In this document: positions 45,994 to 54,152 of the stretch, in pieces
How the letters are laid out: each line of letters begins with the position of its first letter
Position numbering within the stretch: the stretch's first letter is position 1
Source of the DNA: Actinomycetota bacterium
GTDB lineage: Bacteria > Actinomycetota > Actinomycetes > S36-B12 > CAIYMF01
Length of the DNA stretch: 64,000 bases
NCBI GenBank assembly: GCA_026393115.1
Contig: JAPLAU010000008.1
Span: forward strand, 62,001 to 126,000
Direction of reading: 5' to 3'
Notes under the pieces: generated by a model
What the model was told of the DNA's origin: nothing
Database searches by the model: none
The model's input: the letters and a program-made list of their open reading frames with translations, nothing else
Position numbers and translations under genes: made by a program

Positions 45994-47349
45994 CTACGCA
46001 GTCCTGACGTACTTGAGCAACAGGTATCCGCGGGTCCATGTGAGCGTGGTGCTGCCACTGGCACTGCGGCCTGTGACGGCTTTGGTGAAGGCTGCAGGGT
46101 TTGCGTGGAACAGGCCCGCGGTGGGGTCGTACAGCAGGGTGTTGATGTAGTTCGACGTCGCGCACTGCCGTTGTTCGTTTTCCGATGTGGCAATAGCCGG
46201 AAAGTTAATGGCCAGTTGATCGGGTGCTGCGCCACACGCACGCTCAGTTGCTGCAGCCAGTGTCTGTGGCGTCGTCGATGCGCCGAAATAGTCGGTCGCG
46301 TAGAACGTGGCATCGGTTCCGATGAACTCACCGGTGCTATTTGCCACCTGAGGGTCACCAGCAGCAGTGATGTGGCCCGTCACAACCTTTGCGAAATCGG
46401 CGGCGCATGTGGTGGGGTTGTAGGCGCCGTCGACAGTCAACTTCGGATATCCGGCCTGCGTCTCGCCAACATCCTGTGCAGAAGGAAATCCATTAGCAAA
46501 ACATGCCTGCGGTGCTGTCGATGCCTTGCGCATTTCCTTGCGCGCATCGTCAATGCCGAGTCCGAGGAAGGTTCGACTGAAGACCCGATCCTGATGTCCG
46601 TTGACACTGACTTCATACACATTGGCAGATCCCAACGGCGCGTTGGTGGGGTAACTAATCTGCGCAGACGAGCCGCCGACTTCCACAACACCAACAGGAG
46701 GAGTTTGGGTGGTGAAGGCACCGACGAGCGAGTCGTTGACATTGGTCCACGACCATACGCCTTCCTCAGCGCTTCCATCAGAGGTGCGCACATCACCTGC
46801 TTTGAATCCGGCCGCCGTAATGGCAGTGCGAATGATGTCGTAGAAGTCGGCGATCGCGGTGGGGTGACTCGATGCCCACTTCTGCTCGGCCACGCGCATT
46901 CCAGCCGTAGCGAGCAGATTCACTTCAACATCAGCAGGCGTCTCACCCATCGCGGTCACTGTGGTGGTGAGGTCGGTGAGTAGCGGGGTGATGATTTCGG
47001 GAACCACACTGGCCTGCAGATCAGGCTGGGTGGGGTCGACGAAGTTGTCGATGCCATCTTCATCGCCGCCTGATGCCGTGCGCTTGAACTCGGTCTCCTT
47101 CACGTTGATCACCAGCGGGTACGGTCCAGGTTCAACTGAGTAGAGGTAGAGCCGCGTCTTACTGCTGGATGCGTCGATGACCGCGACCTTGAGGGCACTC
47201 TTTCCAACGGTGGTGAGGGCGCCAGCGACTGCTGCACCCGACTTGGAGGCGGTTGTTGAGGGTTCATGCACGAAGGTGCTGGTCGAACACGCAGACGTCA
47301 ACAGTGCGAGGGATATGAGCAGGAGGACAGACGTTCGACGCGTCGACAT
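45994..47349 (-). CDS. Lipoprotein apyrase (GDA1/CD39 family nucleoside phosphatase)
   Basis: The protein has 451 residues. An N-terminal lipobox LTSAC (Cys at 21) predicts a membrane-anchored, extracytoplasmic lipoprotein. The four apyrase-conserved regions are visible: ACR1 DASSSKTRLYLY (from about 59), ACR2 ATAGMR at 147-152, ACR3 with Glu in AEEGVWSW (about 196), and ACR4 VEVGGSSAQI at 222-231. These residues bind phosphate and metal in NTPDases, so it probably hydrolyses extracellular NTPs/NDPs. The family is mostly eukaryotic, with few bacterial members. The start follows TAACGT by 6 nt. The function in this organism is open; phosphate scavenging is likely. Confidence 0.85.
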   Translation of the reverse strand: MSTRRTSVLLLISLALLTSACSTSTFVHEPSTTASKSGAAVAGALTTVGKSALKVAVIDASSSKTRLYLYSVEPGPYPLVINVKETEFKRTASGGDEDGIDNFVDPTQPDLQASVVPEIITPLLTDLTTTVTAMGETPADVEVNLLATAGMRVAEQKWASSHPTAIADFYDIIRTAITAAGFKAGDVRTSDGSAEEGVWSWTNVNDSLVGAFTTQTPPVGVVEVGGSSAQISYPTNAPLGSANVYEVSVNGHQDRVFSRTFLGLGIDDARKEMRKASTAPQACFANGFPSAQDVGETQAGYPKLTVDGAYNPTTCAADFAKVVTGHITAAGDPQVANSTGEFIGTDATFYATDYFGASTTPQTLAAATERACGAAPDQLAINFPAIATSENEQRQCATSNYINTLLYDPTAGLFHANPAAFTKAVTGRSASGSTTLTWTRGYLLLKYVRTA

Positions 47350-47355
47350 ATGGTC

Positions 47356-47437
47356 ACGTTAGCAAGTGCGGGCTTTTGCCCATCTTGGATCGGCCAGGCT
47401 GAGCCTCTGAGTGACGTCGATATCGGGCTACTAGGTT
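47356..47437. promoter_or_regulatory. Divergent leaderless promoters for apyrase and cupin genes
   Basis: On the minus strand TAACGT (47361-47356) ends 6 nt before the apyrase ATG (47349). On the plus strand TAGGTT (47432-47437) ends 7 nt before the cupin ATG (47445). Confidence 0.5.
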
Positions 47438-47444
47438 CTACCCC

Positions 47445-47816
47445 ATGAATCCACTCCAGAGCTTCCCGGTCGTCGCTCTTGAACCTGACTCCGACGGCAC
47501 CCGCAATGCGTGCCGCGACATTATCGTCCCGCCCGGTGCGGCGTGGGACGGATTCGCACTCATGGAGTGGGAGTTGGAAAAGGCCGGCTGGCAGGATCTG
47601 CATCCCCATGATGAGACGACCTACATGCTTGAAGGTGAACTCGAAATTGAAAGCGAAGGAGTGACGGTCATTCTTCGCCCGGGTGATGCCGTTAAGGTTC
47701 GCGGGGGGCATCTGGGCAGGTATGTCGCTCGCAACTACGCGCGCATGCTCGCGATTTACGGTCCGAATCCCACGGGCGCGGAGAGTTCGTCATTCAGTTC
47801 GTGGCGCGTTGAGTAG
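47445..47816 (+). CDS. Cupin domain protein
   Basis: The protein has 123 residues forming one cupin barrel. The metal-binding pattern is partial: HPHDETTYMLEGELEIE has the first motif, and PGDAVKVRGGHLGRYV the second, with a possible His at about 89. The function is unknown; small cupins are often isomerases, dioxygenases or sensing domains. It is leaderless, and the neighbouring amidohydrolase gene after 103 bases may be a partner. Confidence 0.75.
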   Translation: MNPLQSFPVVALEPDSDGTRNACRDIIVPPGAAWDGFALMEWELEKAGWQDLHPHDETTYMLEGELEIESEGVTVILRPGDAVKVRGGHLGRYVARNYARMLAIYGPNPTGAESSSFSSWRVE

Positions 47817-47919
47817 CGCACCTCACTTCGTCGGGCACTGACGCGGCACGATGCGTGCGCGGTAACTCGGTTCGTGGCGGTCGCTAGAGTCGAGGCGATC
47901 GCGATTCTCGGAGGCTGAC

Positions 47920-49191
47920 GTGACTACCACGACCCTGTTCGACAACGTCCGCGTTTTCGACGGCCTTTCCGATCGGCTGTCGGACACAACGAGCGTGCTG
48001 GTTAGCGGTGGGGTGATCACCGCCATTGGTGAGATTCCTGTGCCAGCCCCCGGTGAAGTGCGCACGGTCATTGCTGGTGGTGGGCGCACGTTGATGCCGG
48101 GCCTCATCGACGCTCACGTCCACCTCACGATGGGGATTCCGCTGCCCGTGGCGGTGGGGCAGGACCCGCTCTACATCGGTCTCGTTGCCGGCTCCAATGC
48201 CACCGAAACCTTGATGCGGGGATTCACGAGTGTGCGTGATGCCGGTGGCCCCGTGTTCGGAATTAAGAATGCGATCGACCATGGGGTAGTCCCAGGTCCG
48301 AGAGTGTGGCCGTCAGGTGCTCTTATTTCGCAGACCTCCGGACACGGTGACTTCCGCGGCCAAGCGGATTTTCCGCGCGGAGTGTGCGGGCACCTTTCGC
48401 ACTTCGAGCAGATCGGAGTCGCCGTGATTGCCGACGGAGTTCCAGAGGTGCTGCGCGGAGTACGCGAGCAACTGGCCCGCGGCGCAAGTCAGATCAAGGT
48501 GATGGCCGGTGGTGGCGTCGCCTCACCCAACGATCCGCTCGACGTCACGCAGTACACCGAAAGTGAATTGCGCGCTGCGGTTGAGGCTGCCGAAGACTGG
48601 GGCACTTACGTTCTTGTGCACGCGTACACGCCGAAATCGATTACGCGGGCGGTCGGGGCAGGAGTGAAATGCGTTGAGCACGGGCAACTTGCTGATGAGG
48701 CCGCAGTAGAGGCGATGGCCGAGAACGACGTGTGGTGGAGCCTGCAGCCGTTCCTCGCTGATGAGTTCGCCAATCAGCACGCCAATCCAACGAACCGGGC
48801 CAAGCAACTGCGCGTGGCGAATGGCACCGACACGGCATACGAACTCGCGCGCAAGCACAACGTCAAGGTGGCCTGGGGTACGGACGCGCTCTTCGACCAG
48901 CGCGTGATTCGACTTCAAGGCGCCCAACTTGCTCGCATGACCCGCTGGTACACACCGGCTGAGGTCTTGCAGATGGCCACCTCGGTCAATGGTGAATTGC
49001 TTCAGATGAGTGGCGAGCGCTCGCCGTATCCCGGTCGACTCGGCGTCGTGGAAGCCGGCGCGCTTGCCGACCTGCTGTTGGTAGATGGCAACCCGCTAGA
49101 GAATCTTGATCTCGTTGCGGATGCCGAGACGAACTTCGTCGTGATCATGAAGGCTGGCGTTGTGTACAAGAACACGTTGCCGTCAGCATGA
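47920..49191 (+). CDS. Amidohydrolase family (imidazolonepropionase/prolidase-like)
   Basis: The protein has 423 residues. Metal-binding HxH lies in PGLIDAHVHLTMG (about 70), and later His residues (VLVHAYTPKS, CVEHGQL) and a final Asp (AWGTDALFD) complete the metal-dependent hydrolase site. An N-terminal beta-sandwich surrounds the barrel. Closest groups hydrolyse peptide, imidazole or similar bonds; exact substrate unknown. The GTG has GGAGG, and TAGAGT (47885-47890) is a -10 candidate, giving a short leader. The end overlaps the PLP lyase gene (ATGA), so the two are a catabolic pair. Confidence 0.85.
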   Translation: MTTTTLFDNVRVFDGLSDRLSDTTSVLVSGGVITAIGEIPVPAPGEVRTVIAGGGRTLMPGLIDAHVHLTMGIPLPVAVGQDPLYIGLVAGSNATETLMRGFTSVRDAGGPVFGIKNAIDHGVVPGPRVWPSGALISQTSGHGDFRGQADFPRGVCGHLSHFEQIGVAVIADGVPEVLRGVREQLARGASQIKVMAGGGVASPNDPLDVTQYTESELRAAVEAAEDWGTYVLVHAYTPKSITRAVGAGVKCVEHGQLADEAAVEAMAENDVWWSLQPFLADEFANQHANPTNRAKQLRVANGTDTAYELARKHNVKVAWGTDALFDQRVIRLQGAQLARMTRWYTPAEVLQMATSVNGELLQMSGERSPYPGRLGVVEAGALADLLLVDGNPLENLDLVADAETNFVVIMKAGVVYKNTLPSA

Positions 49192-50255
49192 CCACACCCG
49201 ACAGTGCGTGGCTTCTGCGCGAACGCGATCGCAGTTGGACGTGTGAGGGTGCACCGGGCGAAGTCGTGGCATTCCATCAGTCACTCGACGGTTACGCGCA
49301 CACTCCGCTGGTGTCGCTGCCTTCTCTGGCCGAAGAGCTCGGAGTCGCGCGAGTATTAATGAAAGACGAGTCGTTGCGTCTAGGCCTGCCGGCGTTCAAA
49401 GCACTCGGTGCATCGTGGGCCATTCATCGTGCACTCGCAGAACGTGACGCCGACCTTGGTCCGGCGTTACTCGTCACCGCCACTGATGGAAACCACGGGC
49501 GTGCGGTGGCGCGTTTCGCGCGCATGCTTGACCATCGAGCACACATCGTGATCCCCGTCGGGGTGCACCCCGTAGCAATTGCGGCGATCGAATCTGAAGG
49601 TGCGCGCGTCACGATGGTTGAGGGCAGTTACGACGAAGCCGTTGCTGCGGCCGCTGAGGTGGCGCGCGTTGAAGGCGGCATCTTGGTGCAAGACACCGCG
49701 TGGGCCGGTTACGAAACGATTCCCGCGTGGATTGTTGAGGGCTACGCGACGCTCTTCGCCGAAATCGACGAACAACTGGCCACTGAGCCTGACCTCGTCA
49801 TCGTTCCTGTGGGTGTTGGATCGCTTGCCCAAGCGGCGGTGACGCACTACCGGCGAGCCGACTGCGCGGGTTCGACTTCGGTCGTTTCTGTTGAGCCCGA
49901 AACGGCAGCCTGTGTGCTTGCCAGTCTGCGTGCTGGCGAGGCGGTATCAATTCCCACCTCGTACACGGTGATGGCGGGGCTCAATTGTGGAACTCCGTCA
50001 ACCTTGGCGTGGCCGCTGCTTCACGCGGGATTGGATGGCGCCGTTTCCGTTACCGATTCGGCGGCGCAAACAGCCGTGCACGATCTGGCGGCGCAGGGCC
50101 TTGAGGCCGGGCCATGCGGCGGTGCCGGCGTTGCCGCTGCCCGCCTGCTGCTGGTCGGCGACGGTGCATCGGCTCGACGCTCAACCCTAGGAATCACGTC
50201 GGACAGCACCGTGGTGCTGCTCGTCACTGAGGGGACCGAAGCCAATCCGGCCTGA
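49188..50255 (+). CDS. Diaminopropionate ammonia-lyase-like PLP enzyme
   Basis: The protein has 355 residues of the fold-type II PLP family. The PLP Lys is K71 in RLGLPAFKALGASWA. Other blocks, VTATDGNHGRAVARFAR and VIVPVGVGSLAQAAV, match diaminopropionate ammonia-lyases, and the second half has GPCGGAGVAAARLL. It is somewhat shorter than the family norm of about 390-400. The amidohydrolase it is coupled to may release its substrate. Threonine/serine dehydratase-like activity is the alternative. Confidence 0.78.
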   Translation: MTTPDSAWLLRERDRSWTCEGAPGEVVAFHQSLDGYAHTPLVSLPSLAEELGVARVLMKDESLRLGLPAFKALGASWAIHRALAERDADLGPALLVTATDGNHGRAVARFARMLDHRAHIVIPVGVHPVAIAAIESEGARVTMVEGSYDEAVAAAAEVARVEGGILVQDTAWAGYETIPAWIVEGYATLFAEIDEQLATEPDLVIVPVGVGSLAQAAVTHYRRADCAGSTSVVSVEPETAACVLASLRAGEAVSIPTSYTVMAGLNCGTPSTLAWPLLHAGLDGAVSVTDSAAQTAVHDLAAQGLEAGPCGGAGVAAARLLLVGDGASARRSTLGITSDSTVVLLVTEGTEANPA

Positions 50256-50285
50256 GTGGGCCACGAGCCGTCACTTACGGCCGGA

Positions 50286-50317
50286 TAGTGTGGTGTGCAC
50301 TGAGCCGCAGGGGCTCA
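50286..50317 (+). promoter_or_regulatory. Promoter and hairpin of ABC-F leader
   Basis: TAGTGT (50286-50291) is followed by a leader of about 65 nt that contains the hairpin TGAGCC / GGCTCA (50301-50306 and 50312-50317). Leaders of ABC-F genes are often regulated by translation attenuation. No clear leader peptide was confirmed. Confidence 0.4.
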
Positions 50318-50360
50318 CCAGCTGAACTCGCGGTGATGCGGGTCAATCGAAAAGGACTCC

Positions 50361-52124
50361 GTGGCCGCACGAAATCTCATCAGTGCCGAGGACATCAGCA
50401 AGTCCTATGGCCACGAACCGCTGTTGGCCAAGGTGTCACTCGGGGTCAGTGAAGCTGAGCGCGTTGGCATTGTCGGGCGCAACGGTGCCGGTAAAAGCAC
50501 ACTGTTGCGACTCCTTGCGCGTGAGGAATCCGCCGATAGTGGGCGCGTCACCATGGGCAATGACGTGCGTCTGGGGTTTCTTCGCCAGGCCGATAGTTTC
50601 CCGCCCGAGGTCACCGTGCGCGAGGCCGTCATTGGTGATCAGGAAGCGCACGAGTGGGCGACCGAAGCGCGCATTCGCGATGTGCTGGAAGGCCTTCTCG
50701 GGGGCCACGACGATGCTGTCCTCGCGCGCACCCTCGGCACAATGTCGGGTGGGGAACGACGTCGGGTCGATCTCGCCCGTTTGCTGATCTCTGACCTTGA
50801 CGTGTTGCTCCTTGATGAGCCCACCAACCACCTTGACGTCGAAGTGATTGCCTGGCTCGCCGACCACCTCAAGTCACGCAACCGACTCAGCGTGCTGGTT
50901 GTCACTCACGATCGCTGGTTCCTTGATGAAGTTTGCAGCGACATGTGGGAAGTCGTCGACGGCGGAGTGGAAGAATACGAGGGCGGCTACAGCGCCTACG
51001 TGCTGTCGAAGGCCGAGCGTGAACGTCAGGCCGCTGTCACCGAACAACGCCGCAGCATGTTGATTCGCAAGGAACTTGCGTGGCTTCGGCGTGGGCCGCC
51101 CGCGCGCACGACCAAGCCCAAATTCCGTATCGACGCTGCAAACGCGTTAATCGAGGCCGAGCCGCCTCCTCGCAACAACGTCGAGTTGATGTCGTTCGCG
51201 GGAGCGCGTCTGGGTAAGACCGTGTACGAGGTCAAAGATGCTGAGTTGAGTATCGGCGAGAAGGTGCTCGTCGACAGGTTCACACTGTCGATCGGTCCGG
51301 GTGAGCGACTGGGCATTCTCGGTTCGAATGGTGTGGGCAAGACGACGCTGATGCGCCTGCTCGTGGGCGAAGTGTCGGCGACGCGGGGCAAGGTCGTCAC
51401 CGGGGTGACGGTCAAGCCGGCCTACTTGTCGCAAGCGCTCGAAGAACTCGATCCGACCTGGCGTGTTCTCGAAGCAGTGGAACAAGTGGCAATGCGTGTT
51501 GATCTCGGCAAGGGTCGCGAGCTCAGTGCCTCGCAATTGTGTGAACGTCTTGGCTTCGGATCGGGCGCACAGTGGACGCCAGTCGGTGATCTGTCGGGTG
51601 GTGAGCGACGTCGACTGCAACTCACGCGTCTGCTGATGGCCGGGCCGAATGTTCTGCTGCTCGATGAGCCCACCAACGATTTTGATGTCGAGACGCTCTC
51701 GGCACTGGAAGACCTGCTGGATGGATTCGCCGGTTCGATCATCGTGATCTCCCACGACCGCTACTTCCTCGAGCGTGTGTGTGATGACTTCGTCTGTCTC
51801 CTCGGTGATCAGGCTGTTCTTTCGCTCACCGGTGGGGTCGAGCAGTACCTCACTCTGCTATCCGGCACGCGCGGTGCCCAGTCGGGCGGGACCGCCGAGC
51901 CGGCGCCGGTGCGCAGCGCGGCAACTGAGCGCGAGACACGCAAGGAGATGCAGCGGCTCGAGCGGCTGATCGCGCGGCTTGACAAAGCCGAGGCGCAGTT
52001 GCACGTGAAAATCGCTGACGTGGCAGCAGATTTCGAAGCCGCCCGCGAACTCAACGACCAATTGCGGGTGCTGCGGGTCGAACGTGAAGCGGCCGAAGAA
52101 GCGTGGCTCCAACTCGCTGAGTAG
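50361..52124 (+). CDS. ABC-F family ATPase
   Basis: The protein has 587 residues with two ABC domains and no membrane helix. Walker A motifs are GRNGAGKST (39-47) and GSNGVGKTT (about 319-327). Signatures are TMSGGERRRVDLARL and DLSGGERRRLQLTRL, and Walker B sites follow (LLLDEPTNHLDVE and LLLDEPTNDFDVE). The C-terminal 65 residues form a charged coiled coil like that of Uup. ABC-F proteins act on ribosomes. The GTG has AAAGGA. Confidence 0.92.
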   Translation: MAARNLISAEDISKSYGHEPLLAKVSLGVSEAERVGIVGRNGAGKSTLLRLLAREESADSGRVTMGNDVRLGFLRQADSFPPEVTVREAVIGDQEAHEWATEARIRDVLEGLLGGHDDAVLARTLGTMSGGERRRVDLARLLISDLDVLLLDEPTNHLDVEVIAWLADHLKSRNRLSVLVVTHDRWFLDEVCSDMWEVVDGGVEEYEGGYSAYVLSKAERERQAAVTEQRRSMLIRKELAWLRRGPPARTTKPKFRIDAANALIEAEPPPRNNVELMSFAGARLGKTVYEVKDAELSIGEKVLVDRFTLSIGPGERLGILGSNGVGKTTLMRLLVGEVSATRGKVVTGVTVKPAYLSQALEELDPTWRVLEAVEQVAMRVDLGKGRELSASQLCERLGFGSGAQWTPVGDLSGGERRRLQLTRLLMAGPNVLLLDEPTNDFDVETLSALEDLLDGFAGSIIVISHDRYFLERVCDDFVCLLGDQAVLSLTGGVEQYLTLLSGTRGAQSGGTAEPAPVRSAATERETRKEMQRLERLIARLDKAEAQLHVKIADVAADFEAARELNDQLRVLRVEREAAEEAWLQLAE

Positions 52125-52215
52125 CCGAACACGCCCCGGCCCCTGGCTACCGAGACTGTGGCCACTCACCTGTAGGGTCGGCGGAAATGACGATCCATCA
52201 CATGAGGAGTAAGCC

Positions 52216-53826
52216 TTGACTACCGCCTCGTACGGCGACGATGTCTCTCCGGTCTCCGACGTCAGAGGACTACGGCACGGTGCGGGTGCGCGACTGGCGA
52301 CGGCGCTCGCCTTCACCTCCATTCGACCCATTGTGGGTTTCGGTGGAACGGCACTGCTCATCAGCTACGCAGGTCTGAGTGCGTGGCAAGCGCTGGTGGC
52401 ACTGCTTGTCGTATTACTTCTCGTGGCCGTCGTTTTTGGAGCACTTGCTTCGCGGTGGCCGATTGAGGGCGGAGTTCACGGCTGGGCGCGGCAACTCACC
52501 GGGGCACGTGGTGGATTCTTCACCGGGTGGCTCTACCTGTGCTCGTACGTGCTGTTCATGGCGTCACTCGCGTACTTCGACGTGCAGCGAATCTTCTTCT
52601 TGTTCGGTCTCGAGCCTCCCACGGTGCTGATTGCGAGTATCTGTACCGCCGCCGTGCTGCTGCTGGCAACAGTCGCTAACACTTTGACCCGAGCGTGGAT
52701 CAAAGTCATCGCACTCATTGCTGTGGCTGCCTCACTCATTGGCTGCATCGGGTACTCGGTCGCGCTGATCGCGGGGCACTCCAGCCGTGGGTTCGGCGAC
52801 ATTCTGAGCTCAGGCGGTTCCGATGCGGGCGGTGCATGGCTCAGTGGTCCATTCCTTGTTGCTCTGGCCTGGGCATCGGCGTTCGCATTCCGTGGTTTTG
52901 AGATTCCCAGCGACATCTCGGAGGAAATGGACGACGCACCACGCGTGGTACCTCGGGCAATGTTGACGGGCTTGATTGTCGGCGGCGTGCTGACCATCAT
53001 CGCCGGTATTTCCATCGCACTGGTGGTGCCGGCAGCTCCAGAGGTGAGTGACGAACTGGCGAGCAACCCCTACGCAGCATCCGTCGGCGTGACGGTGGAT
53101 GTGGCGATGGGTTCTGGTGCGGCGAAATTTCTCGCGTTGCTCTTGGTGATTGCGACGTTCGCTGCGATCGCTGTGTGCCAACTCGCAGCGTCACGCACGA
53201 TCTGGACGATGGCGCGTGACCGCGAACTGCCGGGCAGTTCGTGGCTTGTTCAACTGTCGCCGCGCCGACGACTTCCTCGCAACGCCATCATCGTCGCCGG
53301 CGTGATTGGTGTGATCCTCCCTTTCCTGATTTTTGAAATCAAGACCGCCTACGTGCTGCAAGGTGCGAGTGCGACGCCATTGTTGATTGCTTTCCTGATT
53401 CCGCTCGTGGGGCTGCTGCGCTCTCGCATCCGAAGCTCGTGGGAGTCAGGGCCATTTGGTCTAGGCCGTTGGATGACGCCTGTTGCAGTAATCGCGGCCC
53501 TTGCACTACTCGGACTGGCGCTCAATGCCCTGTGGCCCCGCGAGCAGTTGTACGGAAGCGGTCGCGGACTCTGGGGGCCGAGCGCAATCACTGTGGTAAT
53601 CGTGATTCTGGGCCTAGGCGTGATGGCCTGGGCCTATCGCGATGGCGGCGTCCACGTGCGGCATCACGGGCACGTCGAGCGTGACCTCAACGAACGGGTG
53701 CGCCTTGGGCACGCGGGTACCTGCGTGTCATGCCACCGCGATTTGGCGGCGGGCGATGAGGCTTTCTGGAACCCCGAGGCACACGTGGTCATCTGCGTTG
53801 CCTGCGAAGAAGTTGTGGTTGAGTAG
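52216..53826 (+). CDS. APC-family amino-acid permease with C-terminal Cys/His domain
   Basis: The protein has 536 residues. Residues 30-460 form 12-13 helices of the APC superfamily (IVGFGGTALLISYAGLSAW at helix 1). The last 70 residues are hydrophilic and look like a separate small domain: His-rich HVRHHGHVERD, then CVSCHRDL and CVAC near the end, a CxxC pair set 25 residues apart. Such a zinc-ribbon-like tail on a transporter is unusual. The TTG start is supported by GAGGAG, and TAGGGT (52173-52178) lies upstream. Its substrate is unknown. Confidence 0.85.
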   Translation: MTTASYGDDVSPVSDVRGLRHGAGARLATALAFTSIRPIVGFGGTALLISYAGLSAWQALVALLVVLLLVAVVFGALASRWPIEGGVHGWARQLTGARGGFFTGWLYLCSYVLFMASLAYFDVQRIFFLFGLEPPTVLIASICTAAVLLLATVANTLTRAWIKVIALIAVAASLIGCIGYSVALIAGHSSRGFGDILSSGGSDAGGAWLSGPFLVALAWASAFAFRGFEIPSDISEEMDDAPRVVPRAMLTGLIVGGVLTIIAGISIALVVPAAPEVSDELASNPYAASVGVTVDVAMGSGAAKFLALLLVIATFAAIAVCQLAASRTIWTMARDRELPGSSWLVQLSPRRRLPRNAIIVAGVIGVILPFLIFEIKTAYVLQGASATPLLIAFLIPLVGLLRSRIRSSWESGPFGLGRWMTPVAVIAALALLGLALNALWPREQLYGSGRGLWGPSAITVVIVILGLGVMAWAYRDGGVHVRHHGHVERDLNERVRLGHAGTCVSCHRDLAAGDEAFWNPEAHVVICVACEEVVVE

Positions 53827-53834
53827 AGGCTCAC

Positions 53835-53896
53835 TTGGCTACTGTGTGTACGTTGTGCTACACTCCGAGTAACCGATAAGCCGGTTGCCCGGAGTG
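53835..53896 (+). promoter_or_regulatory. Strong promoter with dyad symmetry around the start point
   Basis: A -35 TTGGCT (53835-53840), an 18-base spacer and an extended -10 TGCTACACT (53856-53864) form a complete promoter. A 36-base imperfect dyad overlaps it: CACTCCG (53861-53867) with CGGAGTG (53890-53896), and AACCG (53871-53875) with CGGTT (53882-53886). This may be an operator or the first hairpin of the RNA. Confidence 0.6.
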
Positions 53897-54046
53897 ACGT
53901 TGCGACCTCCGGTTTCCTCGCAGTCAAAGCTACTTGCAGCCAATCGCCGTATACCAGCTTTCGATCGCAGCAACAGTGCGGCATTACCGCTCCCATTCGT
54001 CTGACGAATGAGTTGCAGCTGGTAAGGCCGTTGAAGGGAGAACCTC

Positions 54047-54082
54047 ATGTACGAGGTCGACTACGGCCCCTGGGACGACTAG
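54047..54082 (+). CDS. Micro-ORF, 11 residues, unknown
   Basis: ATG at 54047 to TAG at 54080-54082 encodes MYEVDYGPWDD. GGGAG ends 6 nt before the ATG, an ideal ribosome binding site. It could be a leader peptide, an acidic peptide product or a chance ORF in a regulatory RNA. No downstream plus-strand gene exists for almost 2.9 kb, so it is not a leader of an adjacent operon. The peptide is unlike any family I know. Confidence 0.4.
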   Translation: MYEVDYGPWDD

Positions 54083-54108
54083 GAGCCACGGCATCACGCC
54101 GAACTAGA

Positions 54109-54149
54109 ACGAAGGGTGGAATGGGCATCGCGCCTGTTCCACCCTTCGT
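54109..54149. terminator. Very strong bidirectional terminator hairpin
   Basis: A perfect 13-base stem (54109-54121 with 54137-54149, arms ACGAAGGGTGGAA and TTCCACCCTTCGT) continues inward with TGGGC/GCCTG around a five-base loop. It stands right after the micro-ORF and just before the stop of the convergent MBL gene, so it can serve both transcripts. Confidence 0.7.
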
Positions 54150-54152
54150 ACG

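Larger units (their letters stand above)
53871..54150 (+). ncRNA. Candidate structured RNA with 11-codon ORF, undescribed
   Basis: A transcript from about 53871 would end at the terminator near 54149 and is not part of any flanking gene. It can fold into a three-way-junction-like shape: TACCAGCT (53952-53959) with AGCTGGTA (54017-54024) plus GCAAC (53970-53974) with GTTGC (54012-54016) close it, and the hairpins GCGG/CCGC (53978-53990) and CATTCGT/ACGAATG (53994-54010) lie inside. Next come GGGAG (54036-54040) and the micro-ORF at 54047. No known RNA family was recognised. Confidence 0.45.

Noticed and set aside
53839-54048. 69-codon minus-strand frame over the structured RNA
   Set aside because: No ribosome binding site and no family match; the plus-strand promoter and terminator argue for the plus-strand unit.
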